Assembly (NCBI GenBank): GCA_030435675.1
Contig: CM059625.1
Span: forward strand, 9,982,001-10,046,000
DNA length: 64,000 nucleotides
Reading direction: 5' to 3'
DNA from: Steinernema hermaphroditum
Taxonomy: Eukaryota > Nematoda > Chromadorea > Rhabditida > Steinernematidae
The first letter of the stretch is position 1; each line of letters starts with the position of its first letter. The notes under the pieces were generated by a model. That model was not told where the DNA came from, searched no databases, and saw only the letters and a program-made list of their open reading frames with translations. The translations under genes and the position numbers were made by a program. Positions 11,227 through 23,767 of the stretch are shown here, piece after piece.

Positions 11227-14200
11227 CTGCGCATTTGCATCGCTCCGACACCGTACTCCAACTTCCTTCCCTCCTGCCGGCGTTCGTATTAACGTGGACT
11301 GAAAGAGCACAATGCGATGAAATGAGAACGAACGTCATAACGCAACATGAAACAGACGTAGAAAAAGAAGCAGTTAAACGACTCAGCATGAGAAAGTATG
11401 TCGTTGACTGTGCGCACCATAATATATGCATGGAAGACGCTGAGGGCAACACAATTCCATGAGTCTCAATCGGCTCTCGTGCGGTTATTTGTTGCAGCAA
11501 ATTTACCTCGCAAAACAGAAGTTTTGAGAATCGTCACCACTCAGCGGGACACCCAAAATCGTAATTGTTGGTTTATTGAGTTTTTCTTTCGCTCGACGCG
11601 TATTTCTTAAATTGTTAGTAAGACAGCGCGACGCATGACATACTTGAAAAGGGAGGTTTTTAAACTTTTCACGAGCAGATCAACGACGTAGCATCAGTGT
11701 TGGACGAGTAAACATCAAGGAGAGACGGATTAATTAGATGGAGTGAACAGCTGGAGTCGCAGCTGGAAGGAAGCCATGCTGGATCGACAAAACTGCAACT
11801 CTTTCAAGTTCTAAGTGTCAACCGACGGAACGCTCAGAATGTATGAAGCAAAAGTGGGGTAATAAAAGTCGGAAATGAAGCGAAGAAGAGAGCTTTACCG
11901 CCCTGAGCCGCTAACATCAATCTCTCGCTCACTCTGATCTTTTTGCCGATCGCAAAATAAAAGTGCCAATACAGAGGGAATAATGTGAACCGCGTTATGA
12001 ACGCGAAGAACGAGAGAAGTTTCGCTGAAGCTTGACCACTGCACCGATCAAAAACTTGAGACATCTCCTTGGTGTCTGAACTGGCGAGCTCTAATTTAAT
12101 TGGCGCACGAATCTGCATTTCAATCGTTGCCAACGCAGCATAAAAAGGAAGCAGAATTGGAAAATTTAGCCGTGAGCCAACTGTTAGAATAAATCAGATT
12201 GCAAGCAATTCGGGTGAGCTTCATAGCAGCGCCGAGCGACTCCCTCGCCCAATTAATTTCCCACAAAATTTCGTTCGTTGAAGGATCAGAGGAGAGCGAA
12301 TTTCCTTTTTAATGTTATGAGAGGAAGCAAATGTGATACGCCACTGTACCGGGAGATGAATCGGTTAATGCCCGCGTGTTTCCCAATGCCCCGTCGTGGC
12401 CCTTCGGCATCGCATAAGGGATGGACAATGTGTATAAACGCAATTTTCGATTCGGAAGAAAGTTGTGAGCTTTCGGGCGCAGGCAAAGTACCCGGTGCGC
12501 CGCTGCGACATCTAATCACATTGAAAGCCTCTTCAATTGTAAATAATTTTGTTAGAAATCAGAGCTGCGAGTCCAATCAACAACATCATAAGCGAGCGCA
12601 AATCTTGTCACTTTTTTTTGCGCAGCTCGTTTCGATCCTCGGCCAATTGCAATGAGTTGTACGACCTGTTGTTGCAGGCAAACCAATTCAATTGAGAGCG
12701 TCGTGAGTGAATTCGCTCCCCAAAGAGAACATTTAATCAGAAAAAAATCGCTCGAGGCACCGTTTACAGACATTTTATCGGCAGAAGCGCGAAATGCATT
12801 GAAACAAATCAGAGGCTATAAAGAACCTAGAAGATTACCAAAGATTAACTTCGCGCTTTTGATTTGTTCCGCGCCTGATTCGAAATATAAATCGTCAATT
12901 GTCCCTTGGGTTTCCAGAGGATCGGAGTGACGTTTGCGACACCGAGTTGTCTCGAGAAACGGCCGATGCCTCCAAAAGAACTGAGTATCGGCGCGCGAAA
13001 ACGATTAATAAACAAGATAGCGATTGGATAACAGTATCCCCAGGGGAGGATGGCACAGAGCTGAAGCGCCAGGAATTGGCAATTCCGACTCAAAACAGCT
13101 AATATGAATGCATATAAGAAAAAGCATAGAACAAAGAAGTGAAAGTTTGTCAATATTTGTAAATAATTCGTTCGATTTTGGCTACCAAACAAGCATTAAG
13201 AAGCTTAAAATTTGGTGGGAACAAAGCTACTGCTAATCCGACTGCTAAACAATGTTCTCACGTCGTGAAAAACCGCGCGATAAGTGCAAAAGCAGGCGAA
13301 GAGCAGCAGTGAAAACACAATCTCCAGTGGCAGAGCCGAATTTCAAGCCCTCTTGCGCGGTCCTCTCCACTGAATGTGCAGTCGTCGTTCACATCCGTGG
13401 TTTCCGTATTCAATTTTCCCAGACCCGTTTTATTATGCATTAAAAAGGGCAGATAATTGAGTTTTAACTACAATTCTAAAACATTTAGAAAGCGATGAAA
13501 GTTGCACAAACATTTCCAAAGACAACAGTTATTGTTATGTCCTGGAAAGGGTGATATGAATCCAGCTCGGCTCAGTGCCTCATTGTGACGAATTTCGAAT
13601 GAATGAACGATCCGGAAACTTTTGCAAAGCAGGATAATATTCTAAAACTAAAACATAGAACATAAACAGCGTCTTCTTGCTTCGTCTCGACTTTCGAGTG
13701 TTCAAACACGTATCAGCCAAAGTCACGTCCCAAGACGCGCTACACAGATGTAACATTAGATTCGAGGAGCCTAAGCAAGGTTCAGTCAAAATTAAGTGTC
13801 CTTAGGGAGAAGGCGACAACGATGTATCAAGAAGGGATATTCAGATCCGCAGGCGATGTAATCAGAAGGAGTCGTGCGGCGCTGCAATCAGTCACCGAAG
13901 CGAAAGAGTCGGCCCAGAATGCAAATATTATGGAAGGAGTCAAAGGGCGGCGGCAAAAACGAAAGAAACACTTCGACAGCTCCCGTGTGCCCATAAATCT
14001 CATCAGATTGAATACGGATGTATGCACGGATTAGATACCAAGAAGCACGAAAGATGTATAACTGAGAATAAGTGAGCATGGATATCCATCATGTTTCTTG
14101 TGAAATGGATGTCATTCATGGCCGACGAGCGGTCCCAGAAGATACAACTCGGCTTGTCCACTTCTCCTGAAATTGCAACATCAGTTGAAAAAGCTCTTTA

Positions 14201-15953
14201 TGTTTTATAATTCCCAGGGGTCTGTGAGCTGCCGAATTGCGATATTTCAAGGAGTGTATGCAAAACTTGTTCAGAACAATAATCACAACCTCAAAATGAA
14301 CAAATGGTAGGCAGCTTCTACCCACTTCTGAGCTTCAGTACATCGAACCCTTAAATTATAATCGCTTGAAATCCTGCTGATCAACACTGGTTCGATAATA
14401 TTCATAAAGATCGTCGGAACCAGAAAGTAGTATTCCTCAAGAAGGCATTCCGAAGGCATATCGGGAGCGTAACGCGTACCCGTTACGAAAATAAATGAAA
14501 GTGCTCACGAGAGCCGATGAATCTATTACGTTTGAAGAAATTACAATGTAATTCAAACGATTAATCTTCTCCCATAATACGACACCCAAACTCAATTTGG
14601 CACGCCGTAAGGAGAAATATTGACGTATCTGAAGGAACTGATGTGCAGGCGCATCAATATGCGTCTGAAATGAATTCGGTTAGAAATGCTGAAGAACGCT
14701 TATAGAAACCTATTTACGCGAATTGAGTGATTGCTATCGGTTTCGAGAAGGCTACCGTATCCTCAAACGATACTGTGTCATACGGACACTTTTTGCAAAC
14801 TATCCTAACATGCCTTCTCAGAAAGCTGTCATCAAGTCGTTGTCCAAAAGTAGGACTTCTTATGTCAGCATAGTTCTCGAATATATTTGGAAACAACACC
14901 ATGAGTATGCGAAAACCAGTTTCGAAAGCGTTCATCTGGTTTCATGGCACATGGAAGAAGCACAACAATTGGTTCTCCTGTAATGCTGCCGTTCCACATA
15001 ACCGTTGCGTATGGCATTTTTTCTGCTTTCTCGGTACTTCCGACTGTTTGTATTTCATGGCATTTAGTACTCCCTCGTGGTCTGATTTTCTCAAATACTT
15101 ATCCTGTGTTGTTCAGTCCTGCTCAATAAACAATAGCCACTTTCTAAATGCCGTGCCGCCACAGCACCGTTCCTTGTAAGATGAGGATGGCAAGAGTGAA
15201 GCAAAAGGGAAACAAACGAACGAGTATTAGAGAGTGAGAGTAGCTATCTGTTCGCAATCGCAGTCGCGCAGCCAGTTGTGCAGGACCAGTCCAGGAGGAG
15301 TCGCGAACCGACCGTCGCTTGACAGATTTCACTTTCCTGCATTATCTGGTCTTCTTACTGCATTCCAGAGGCTTTGTCTCCAACACTTTCACAATCAGCT
15401 TTGATACTTCCGTTCGACGTTACTCATGCATTCCTCTGAAGCTCCTCAAATTCTTTCTTACCTGAAATAACTTCGTGTCTCGTAGGTTACTTATTTCCAC
15501 GTTTCGACAGTATGTGACCGCAGCAGAGCGAGCAGCAATCCTTTCGGGCGGCATCGCACGGCCGGCTGTTTCCCTCGCCATACCGCCTTTGCCCAGTCCT
15601 CACAAGAAAGCTGCTCAGAGCGAGGCAGGAAGCGCTGTCGTCTTCCCAAATATTTTCTCATTCAATACAGATCCACAGGATTCAGTAGTAAATTTCCGTT
15701 TAACTGCCTTGAACCTCTTTAATCACAGCGCAGACCGAATCATCGCCAAATTGCTTCGGGCTTACTCATGAAGCGTGACGTGCGCCGGCAGCTTTTCCTT
15801 TGTGCTTGTTCTTTCGGACGTGTTCTCACTGTCACTCAAGAATCTGGGAGGTGTATGAACGCCAATCGCCTTTACTTTTTTCAATCAATTCGCGTTGCTT
15901 ACGTGTAAAAGAGATCGAGCGCCGGTCGAGTGACCTCCAAGCGGGTTTTGCAT
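11227..15953. other. 4.7-kb region without a supported gene
   Basis: It separates the divergent gbb-1 (-) and tetraspanin (+) genes and probably holds their 5' flanks and promoters. Open frames (for example 12278-12655, 11834-12133, 15475-15771) have no recognisable domain and no paired splice sites giving a sensible protein. I see no tRNA, repeat array or transposon end. Confidence 0.55.
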
Positions 15954-17152
15954 ATGACGTCTGGCGAAAGAGAAACTGGTGTTCGCGGAGATTTCCTGGA
16001 TTTAACAAGTCGCGGATCTTTGCGGCGAGATCCCGATGCGCATTCACTTTCAGAGATGGGTTCCTTTGGACGATGGTCGGCCTACGGGTCGTTGGGACGG
16101 TCCCTCAGAATGAGCTTTTTTGCTACAAATCTTCTGTCAGTGGTAAAGAATTTCGCCCACACTTGTCGTGCTTTAGTCGATTGTTTTAGATGCTTTCCTT
16201 TGCGGTATTTGTTTATGGATGTTGGTTAGTGCACAACAGATCACAGTATGCCGAGCTTCTGGCCCCCAGTCTGTATGTTGACGTCGGCAGAATTATGATT
16301 GTAGTCTCGCTTATGTCTATCGCAAACGCACTCTTGGCCGTTTATGCGGTCCTCAAGGAATTGAGGTGTTTGATATACTCGGTATGGTATTTCGTTCTCG
16401 TTTACAAAATTTATCAGATTATCACTTAGTTTTCAATAGCGAGTGTGATCATTTTTGTTATGCTCTTCATTGGAGGAATTATGGGATTTGTCTTCCGCTA
16501 CAAGCTCACAAATCAGATTCCTCTACATCTCAAAATGCTCACATCGCTTCGCGAACTCTATGCGATGCCGGAGATGGACGCAATCACCAATGCGTGGGAC
16601 GAGTTGCAAGCAAATGTAAGTATCAGTAGTTAGTAGCATCATTATGATGGTTGCGCTGTGGCGTCTTATTCAATAACCAATAAATGAGCCCTGCTCCAGG
16701 TGGTCTACTGTATTTGCGCGTAATTTACGCTTATTACACAATTTGATGTTTAGTTCAAATGTTGTGGAGTAAATGGAACAGACGACTATCGAGTATGGCG
16801 TACTTCCAAGTGGTATATGCGCCACAAGGAGCCCAAAAGACGACTGCCGGAATCTTGGTAGGCTCTTAATGCTCTCATTGAAAGAAGCTGTGTTTAGTTG
16901 TGCACCAGGCCAGTACGAACAATGTCTAAACGTTGATATGAGCCAGCCAGACTCAGAACTGCTTTATACAGAGACGTGTTACATGATCCTAAGGACAGAT
17001 TTGCTTGCCGTAGTGTACGTAGCAGCATGGCTGTCTATAGTGTCCAGCGCGGCGATGGTAGGTAAAGTAAGCTGCATGAAAGCACATTACATTTTTTTCA
17101 GCTGTTACCAGCGGTGTTAGCAATGCTTTTTGCTCGGTTAATTAAAAAATGA
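15954..17152 (+). CDS. Tetraspanin, six exons, 293 residues
   Basis: Exons 15954-16142, 16190-16381, 16430-16615, 16754-16857, 16898-17057 and 17102-17152 join in frame. The product has four hydrophobic helices (about residues 56-80, 93-115, 128-150, 255-283). Its large extracellular loop carries the family hallmark CCG (FKCCGVNG, about residue 192) and a second pair in PESCC (about residue 224). Tetraspanins organise membrane microdomains and partner proteins. The first in-frame ATG is 15954, because the frame opens earlier only with GTG. That start gives an unusually long N-terminal cytoplasmic stretch of about 55 residues, rich in Ser, Gly and Arg, where many tetraspanins have 10-20. A start at the later Met in [10 protein letters not shown] would give a normal length. 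Which tsp gene this is cannot be told by eye. Confidence 0.88.
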
Positions 17153-17904
17153 GAGCATCCACGACTTACATCCATCATAGCTTTACAGTAAGTTGTCTGC
17201 CATAACAGGAAAGATCTGAGATTTGAGGTTTTAGCACTTCTTTACGAAATCTGTACTTTAGCGGCTCACACGTTTCCTGACCTCTACGTCAAATGTCGCC
17301 ACAGTCAGACTCGTCGACTGACACAGCGAGAAAGCCGCTAGCGGACAAATAGTTCCCTTCTGTCCGTGTGCCAATGTCTATCTTGTTCATCAGTTGTCTA
17401 TTCGTAATACTTGTCTCCTTGTACTTGCGCGTGTTCATCAACGGTGTAGATTCTGTGTTACACATGAAGGCCTTAAGTTATGCACAGCATAAAGATCAGT
17501 TCTTTCACACCTTTCTATGTACATAATTAGACGAAAGAAGCAATGTTTCGTACATTTCGTAAAATTAAAGAGCGAGATACATTTATGAGTTCAAAATTAT
17601 CGCTCTTTTCCACTCATACCTTTTTAAAAGATCTAAAAACTTCCTTTCCTGGGTCACTGAAAGCGACACTGAAATCAGTTTCCTTCTGTTCCTTTCAACG
17701 GCCGTTCAATCGCCAGCCGCTGCCCCCGCAAAGTCCCCTCCTCTCATGGTCTCAGCGCGACGTCCCTGATTTATGTTCGTACGGTCACTGTAACTCTAAA
17801 TGTTGTTGAAAATAGATCATCAAACAGCTGAAAAGCAAAATTCTGATCTTGTATGGTAACACATGTTTAAAAACAATTTCAGACATAAGATATCATCTGC
17901 CAAA
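17153..17904. other. Spacer between tetraspanin and DUS4 genes
   Basis: It lies between two genes on the same strand. I see no exon in it. At its end an AACAATTTCAG acceptor (17872-17882) precedes the DUS4 ATG and looks like a trans-splice site, leaving 753 nt from the tetraspanin stop. That is long for an operon but not impossible in strongylids. Confidence 0.5.
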
Positions 17905-19242
17905 ATGACCGTTAGCGACATTCATGATCTCACTGCCGACGACGTCCCTTCAGTCTTTTTTCCTGATACAGACATTGTGCGATGCATCTTGGTAACTGAA
18001 CTTTTTTCGGCTCTTATTTTAGTTTGTGCTTCAGGACAAGAAGATCGAATGCGGCAAGCGCGATATGCCGGTGCCCTTATTCGTCGCTGCGCCAATGGTT
18101 CGCTATTCCAAGTGAGCTTCTGATTAGGATGAGTGTTTATTGGAAGTACGCAATGTTTAGACTACCATTTCGCCGACTTGTTGGAATGTACGGAGCAGAT
18201 GTCATATACACCCCAATGATTTATGCCTCAAATTTTTGTGCTTCTGAGCTCTGCAGGAAATCTGAATTTTCCACTGATAGTGGTAGGCTGCAGACTCACG
18301 CATCTTGAAGTAACACTTGTGCGCATATTTTAGTCGATTCTCCGATCGTTCAGTTTGCTGCTAAGGACCCGAAAATATTCGCTGATGCTGCAGAATTAGT
18401 GTATCCGTAGGTCTTGCACTCAATTTCAATACTGTAGTGAGATTGCCTTTTCATTACAGGTACAGCTCAGGGGTCGATATTAACTGTGGATGTCCAAAAC
18501 ATGATGTGACCGGTGCAGGCCTCGGATCGCATTTACTGAATAACCCCGAACTGATTGCTGATATGGTGCGTCAGGCAAGAGGAAGAATAAGCGATCCGGA
18601 TTATAGTATATCTGTTAAAATTCGCATCCAATATCCGCTGAATAAGACTGTAGATTTGTGTCAAAAGGTATATCTCAATTGTACTTGACAATTCTTAGCC
18701 CAATATGCGTTTAGCTGGAAAAAGCGGGAGTTACCCGATTGGCAGTTCACGGGAGAACCAGATACATGCGAAGTGAACCGGTCGACAGAGAAGCCATCGC
18801 CCTTGTAAAGTCGTCAGTCAGCGTTCCCGTGTTCGCAAACGGCGGAGTCACATCCTTCGACGGAGCGTTGGATATGGCCAAAGAAACCAAGGTTGACGGT
18901 ACGTTCATGTGTTACTGAACTCCGTGCTTAATTACCCTTGCTTAGGTGTCATGGTAGCAAATGGTCTGCTGACGAACCCCGCCCTCTTCGGTGGGCACAA
19001 CGTGACGCCGCTTCAATGCATATCTGATTTTGTAAGAAAAAATGTTGCGTTCTCCATCACAAGTAACACTTCAGGTGCAACTGGAAGCAGCAAAGTCGCT
19101 TAACTTCGATATCTTCCATCAGCATCTCAATTTCATGCTCAGACCCATTCTTTGCGCACCTCAGCGGAGGTTCTTCAACGAGCTCAGTTCTGTAGCAGCA
19201 GTAAAGGATTTTTTGTCGAACGAAGTAGGATGCGTTCTGTAG
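17905..19242 (+). CDS. tRNA-dihydrouridine synthase, DUS4-type, eight exons, 338 residues
   Basis: The enzyme reduces uridine to 5,6-dihydrouridine in the tRNA D-loop (positions 20a/20b for the DUS4 group), using FMN and NADPH. Exons 17905-17991, 18023-18111, 18161-18282, 18334-18406, 18460-18667, 18715-18898, 18946-19031 and 19075-19242 sum to an exact multiple of three. Visible motifs are VAAPMVRYSK at the start of the barrel, YTPMIYASNF, the DINCGCPKHD segment with the catalytic cysteine, VKIRI with the conserved lysine, VHGRTR, and the FMN phosphate site FANGGVTS. The length suits a single-domain DUS4L protein, without the zinc finger of DUS3 or the RNA-binding tail of DUS2. The start follows a probable trans-splice acceptor at 17882. 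Assignment to DUS4 rather than DUS1 rests on overall resemblance and size. Confidence 0.9.
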
Positions 19243-19478
19243 AGATTCCCGTTAGATTCGCTCGTGACTCAAACATGGTGCCCGCCGGTGCCTTTAATTC
19301 AGTTCCCGATAATTATTGATCGTTGTCTTTTATATTCTAAATATATATTATATTTAACTTGCACAAGTTCTTCAAATGTTATATCAATCAATATTCAGTG
19401 TGACTACCTTTGACATATGCTCTCAAAAGTGACTATACTGATATCGTTTAGACGATGAACCTGAAGCATTGATCAAAA

Positions 19479-21521
19479 ATGAGTATTACACCGCTGCTGA
19501 TTGTGCTGTTCCTACATGGAATCGAAGCTTTCCACATTCGTGGTGAGTGGATTCCGGATAAGGAGCGATTGAAAGTTGTCACGAAGTTTGGATTCCAACA
19601 ACTGGATCCATTCGACAAGATCAACAGCCGAGGATTTTTCTTTGGAAACATTACAACAACAGCACAACCGCAGCGTAAAAAAGATAATTCTACATCAACC
19701 TTAGGTAACTAGTGCAAATTACATAAGTTCATGAAGTTTTTAGAACGGGCGATGTTGCTTCTTGTTCCGGAAACTCAGATTTCAACGCTGTACAGCGACT
19801 CCTTCTACGCTCAGCCGTGTAGCTCGATGCTTCATGTATGTTTCTTCTTCTCCTCTAATTCGCATAAAATCGAACATTTTGTAGAACGTGACATACTACG
19901 CATTTGATGCAACGTGTTTTCCTAAAGGTATTGCGGATGTGATGCGATGGATACCCTGTCCAGTAGGAATGCTCTGTGAAGATGAAGATGACGCAAGCAA
20001 AGTGGTCCCTGGCCACCAAATGACGATGAGAGTTGAGGAACCAACAATGCCAGAATACTGGTACAAATTGACTCTTTGAGAAATTCGACAGTTGTTTAGG
20101 TTTGTCGTACTGATCGCTTGTACTCTGAATGATAACTGTAATTGGACGAATTCCCGATTCACGGGCTCCATTTCATACGATGTGTGGCTGACAAATGGCA
20201 ACCCAGTTGTTGAAGGCGCCTACAACCAATTTACAAGACAGTTCTCTTTTGACGAGCAGGTTGGTTACTGATCCCATCATCACTTATTCCTCGTTCAGAA
20301 CCTGGCAGAAATCTATTTCGTTGCACTCGGACTTTACTTCATCCTGGTTATCTTCCAAGTGAAAGCGGTCGCGTTATTGAGACAGTCGAGAGTACCCGCG
20401 CGAATACGTTTGCTTTCCTGGATTATCGGTCTTAAGACCGTGGCACTTACCCTGCAATCGCTCAATTTGCTTGTTTTCTCCTGGGATGGAGTCGGTATTT
20501 CTATTGCGAAGTTCACTGGAGAGGTATGAGACAAATGCATGCATATGTCATTTTATTCTGATAACTTCTAGGTACTACGCGTCATTGCAGTTTGCCTATT
20601 GTGTCTTCTTCTTATTCTCCTAGCGCGCGGCTGGTCACTCAATGACTGTGATTCCACGGCTTGCAACAAACCCACCCTTGTAATTTGGGGTATTTTGACG
20701 GCAGTGCAAGTGATAGTGTTCACGTATAATTTTGTAAGTCAAACGCTATTCATTTTTTCCTTACAGACCTTTTGCAGATCTACGCACACAGTATTGTTGA
20801 AGAAGAAGTCGACATTTTCCGTTCCTGGCCCGGCTACGTTGTTCTTGTCACACGGATCATTCAGGCCATATGGTTTCTCTCGTCAATTCGACAATCAATT
20901 AACCGGTAAGCTTTTTTTTTGCATTCCAATTACAAGACGTGTAGAATATTACGTAGCATGCCAAACATCTGCTAAATTCATTTTAAAGCTGGTCGAATTC
21001 AGAGCACGACTTTCACACATAATAAACATTATTTCATGGGAACTACTTTCTGCAATCCATGGGAAACGTATTTTTCAGGGAACTCAATGACGAACGCGCT
21101 GTCTTCCTTGCCCACTTTGGTGCAGCTTCTCTAGTGTGGTTTGTCTACTTGTCCGCATTAGGCGTGATTGCTTCGTTCATATCATTGCTATGGAGGTTTA
21201 AAATCATCCTGGGTAAGAAAAGTTCGATTAACAGCCCTTTACTTCGCGTATTCAGGTATACGTACGTTCGCCAACTTCGCGGTCATAGCGTGCCTAGTAC
21301 ATCTGTTCTGGCCAAGCAGCACAAACCGACGCTTTTTCCTTAGCGACCGAAGGTTAGCCTCAAGTTTCTAGGATAATGCATGAATAATTGTTTCCAGCGT
21401 TCATCGGCAAGTCGACCAGAGTTGTTCGACGGAAATGGAAGAATTTGAAAAACTATTGATATGTCATGAAGAGGTTGACACGGACGACGGTTTTGTGGAT
21501 GACGACAAATTCAAGATTTGA
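19479..21521 (+). CDS. GPR180/TMEM145-family seven-helix membrane protein, ten exons, 507 residues
   Basis: Exons 19479-19704, 19744-19835, 19885-20060, 20100-20259, 20299-20523, 20572-20733, 20778-20905, 21079-21212, 21256-21352 and 21398-21521 join in frame. An N-terminal signal peptide precedes a luminal domain containing VTKFGFQQLDP and RGFFFGNITT, which are typical of the GPR180/TMEM145 group (rhodopsin-like GPCR transmembrane domain family). Seven hydrophobic segments follow from about 20299, including the family signature LLARGWSL. The tail is acidic (EEVDTDDGFVDDDKFKI). GPR180 has been tied to vascular and metabolic signalling in mammals; the nematode role is unknown. It lies 237 bp downstream of the DUS4 gene on the same strand, so an operon is possible but unproven. 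I favour TMEM145 or GPR180 over Wntless, since the luminal motif fits better. Confidence 0.82.
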
Positions 21522-23767
21522 AGTCTTTCTATGTGTTCAATTGTTCGTTAAACGGGTTCCGTTACGATTTGTCTTGCCGGTACGAAACGTTTTTTTTTAT
21601 TATTTAAATAAAATAACTCTATGTGACTCGTGTGAAAGTCGTATACCGATTGCTCAATAGCCGAAATCTCCTTTTCCTCGATTCCCACCCATCCTAGACG
21701 TTCGCCATTATGAGTTTTATGGGCGCTCTCTGTTTTCACCTCAACCATGCCATTACATATTCCGCTTTGTTTATTTGAAGAGCTTCCGAAAGGGCGCATT
21801 TTCTTTCGTGTGTTGCAGTATCTATACTCCCGGTCTTTCGGATCAAAGCGTCAGGCTGACTACGATACTCTTAAAAGATACACTATATTCGTTGGCGATG
21901 CTGCGTAAAGTGATAAAAAGGGGAAGGCCGAATCGACTTTTGGACTTTAACCTTCCCTGTAGGGTATCTCTAGGCGAAATCACTGACGTAATAATGTTGT
22001 TTTAGCGAGTGAGAACTTGAAGGAGCTCTAATTTACGACGAGTAAACCTAGTAACATCACTTAAAAATTCCAGTTTATGTTCTCTGTATGTTTACCTACG
22101 TATAAACTCCACCAAACCTTGTTTGGGTCATCGATACGGGAATTAGAGAAAATCTATTGGACGAAAAAGCTGCATGGCCAGCTAAGTTGTTCCCCTTGTT
22201 GGCGTCTGTTTTCGAGTGCTACTTTTCTCAACGTCAAACATTGTTGTCTTAAAACGCGATGGTTGATCCAATTTGCAAGCTGTCAAGCGGTATTCATACG
22301 ATCATGGCCTTGGGCGATAATCTGAGAGACTCGGCCGTATGCGGAGGCTAGCTACGGAACGCTAACATATAGGCCTTCTACCGCTCACACGATACATTAA
22401 TTTAGGGCCGAGACATGTTTTCGTGTGAGCGTGTCCGTGTGTATGCGAGCGCTAATGCCTCCGACTTCGAACCGGGCGGGTGAATCCTGCCTTCTTGAGT
22501 TTGGCGTCACCCGTCGCAATGCTTCGGTGGCCACAGAATGGCAAACCCTTCCCATCGTCGTTCCTCTTTTACCGTAATCTTGTAATATTCTATATGCCCA
22601 AGCCACTTTTCTATTAACATTCTTCAGTAGGCTTTCTTAAGTGCCCCATGCGTTGACCATTGCAATGTTGCAAACATGTAGAGACCGCATTTTTAGGTTA
22701 CTTATTCTTGGAGTACTGCACTGAATGAGCCTTAACCTTGTTAGTCATCGCCGTTTATGTGCGGCTTAGTGCATACCACCTTTTGAACTAAGAGTTCACT
22801 CGTTAGTCCACGCATCTTTCAGTGGATTCTTTATTTGTACTGCGGGTTGTCCAATTTACATCTCGTTATAACAACTCTATAATGATAATTCAATTGGCGT
22901 TAAACAATTCAGCGAAAGAACAAAATCGTCTTCCAGACTTGTCCAGGGACTCGATATATGCTCTGAGAAATTGCACGTTATTCTAAATAATTGACCCACT
23001 ATTTAGGCTTTCCGGCCAACGCTGAATCTGCACGCTGATTTATGTTCGAATTTGATGGTAGTTGAGATCTATGGATCGTTGTCTATGTTTTGAAAACACG
23101 CACTAGCTATTAGCGGGCCAAAGAATTTGGCAGAAAAGGAGTCCTTAAGGCAAATGACCTCGGTGCAGAAGTAAGCACTCTGAACTCCCTTCGGAGTAGT
23201 TCTCGTGATTTATGCTCTGGAGAAGAGTTACGTGCGCGATGTGTGGTACGCTTCATCAACCGAGATTAGGTTGAGCACACCAGCGAGCATCCGTCCGACT
23301 GAACCGGAAGCCAGACGGCCCTCAGCGACGCCTCACGAGCCCCTTCTCAAATCTTCTCTGGCCATCAGTCTTCATCGTCTATTTATCGCCCTAATTTTAG
23401 CGCCTTCGTTGAAGAGTGCAATTGACCGCGTATCTCCCCTTATTCTCCTCTTTCTTGTTAATCTCTTCCGCGACCGCCGTTTTTGCTGATACCCTTTGGA
23501 GCGATTGAATGAGCGTTGCTTAGGATAGCTAAGGGGATCAACGAACCACGCATATTCGCCCTTGCGAGCTCCTACGTGCACCTTCCCGCCACTTCCCCTT
23601 TGAATCTACCCGCGTGGAACGTGGAAATTGCTTTACAGTTAGGTTTTCTGAAACGGACCTCTTTCCCTTAACCCTCAATTTACCCGCTAGAATTCAATTT
23701 AGGACCATCGAGTTGAAATTGGAAACAGAAACCTCTCCCTACGCCTGTGAAAAAAAATTGCAGAACG
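21522..23767. other. 2.2-kb region without a supported gene
   Basis: It lies upstream of the npr-9-like receptor and probably contains its promoter. Open frames such as 21775-22005 and 23205-23489 have no splice continuation or known motif. An acceptor TTGCAG directly before the receptor ATG (23758-23763) marks the likely trans-splice site. Confidence 0.5.

Noticed and set aside
22440..22500. tRNA-like string near TTCGAACC on the minus strand
   Set aside because: There is no T-arm complement, anticodon arm or acceptor stem.
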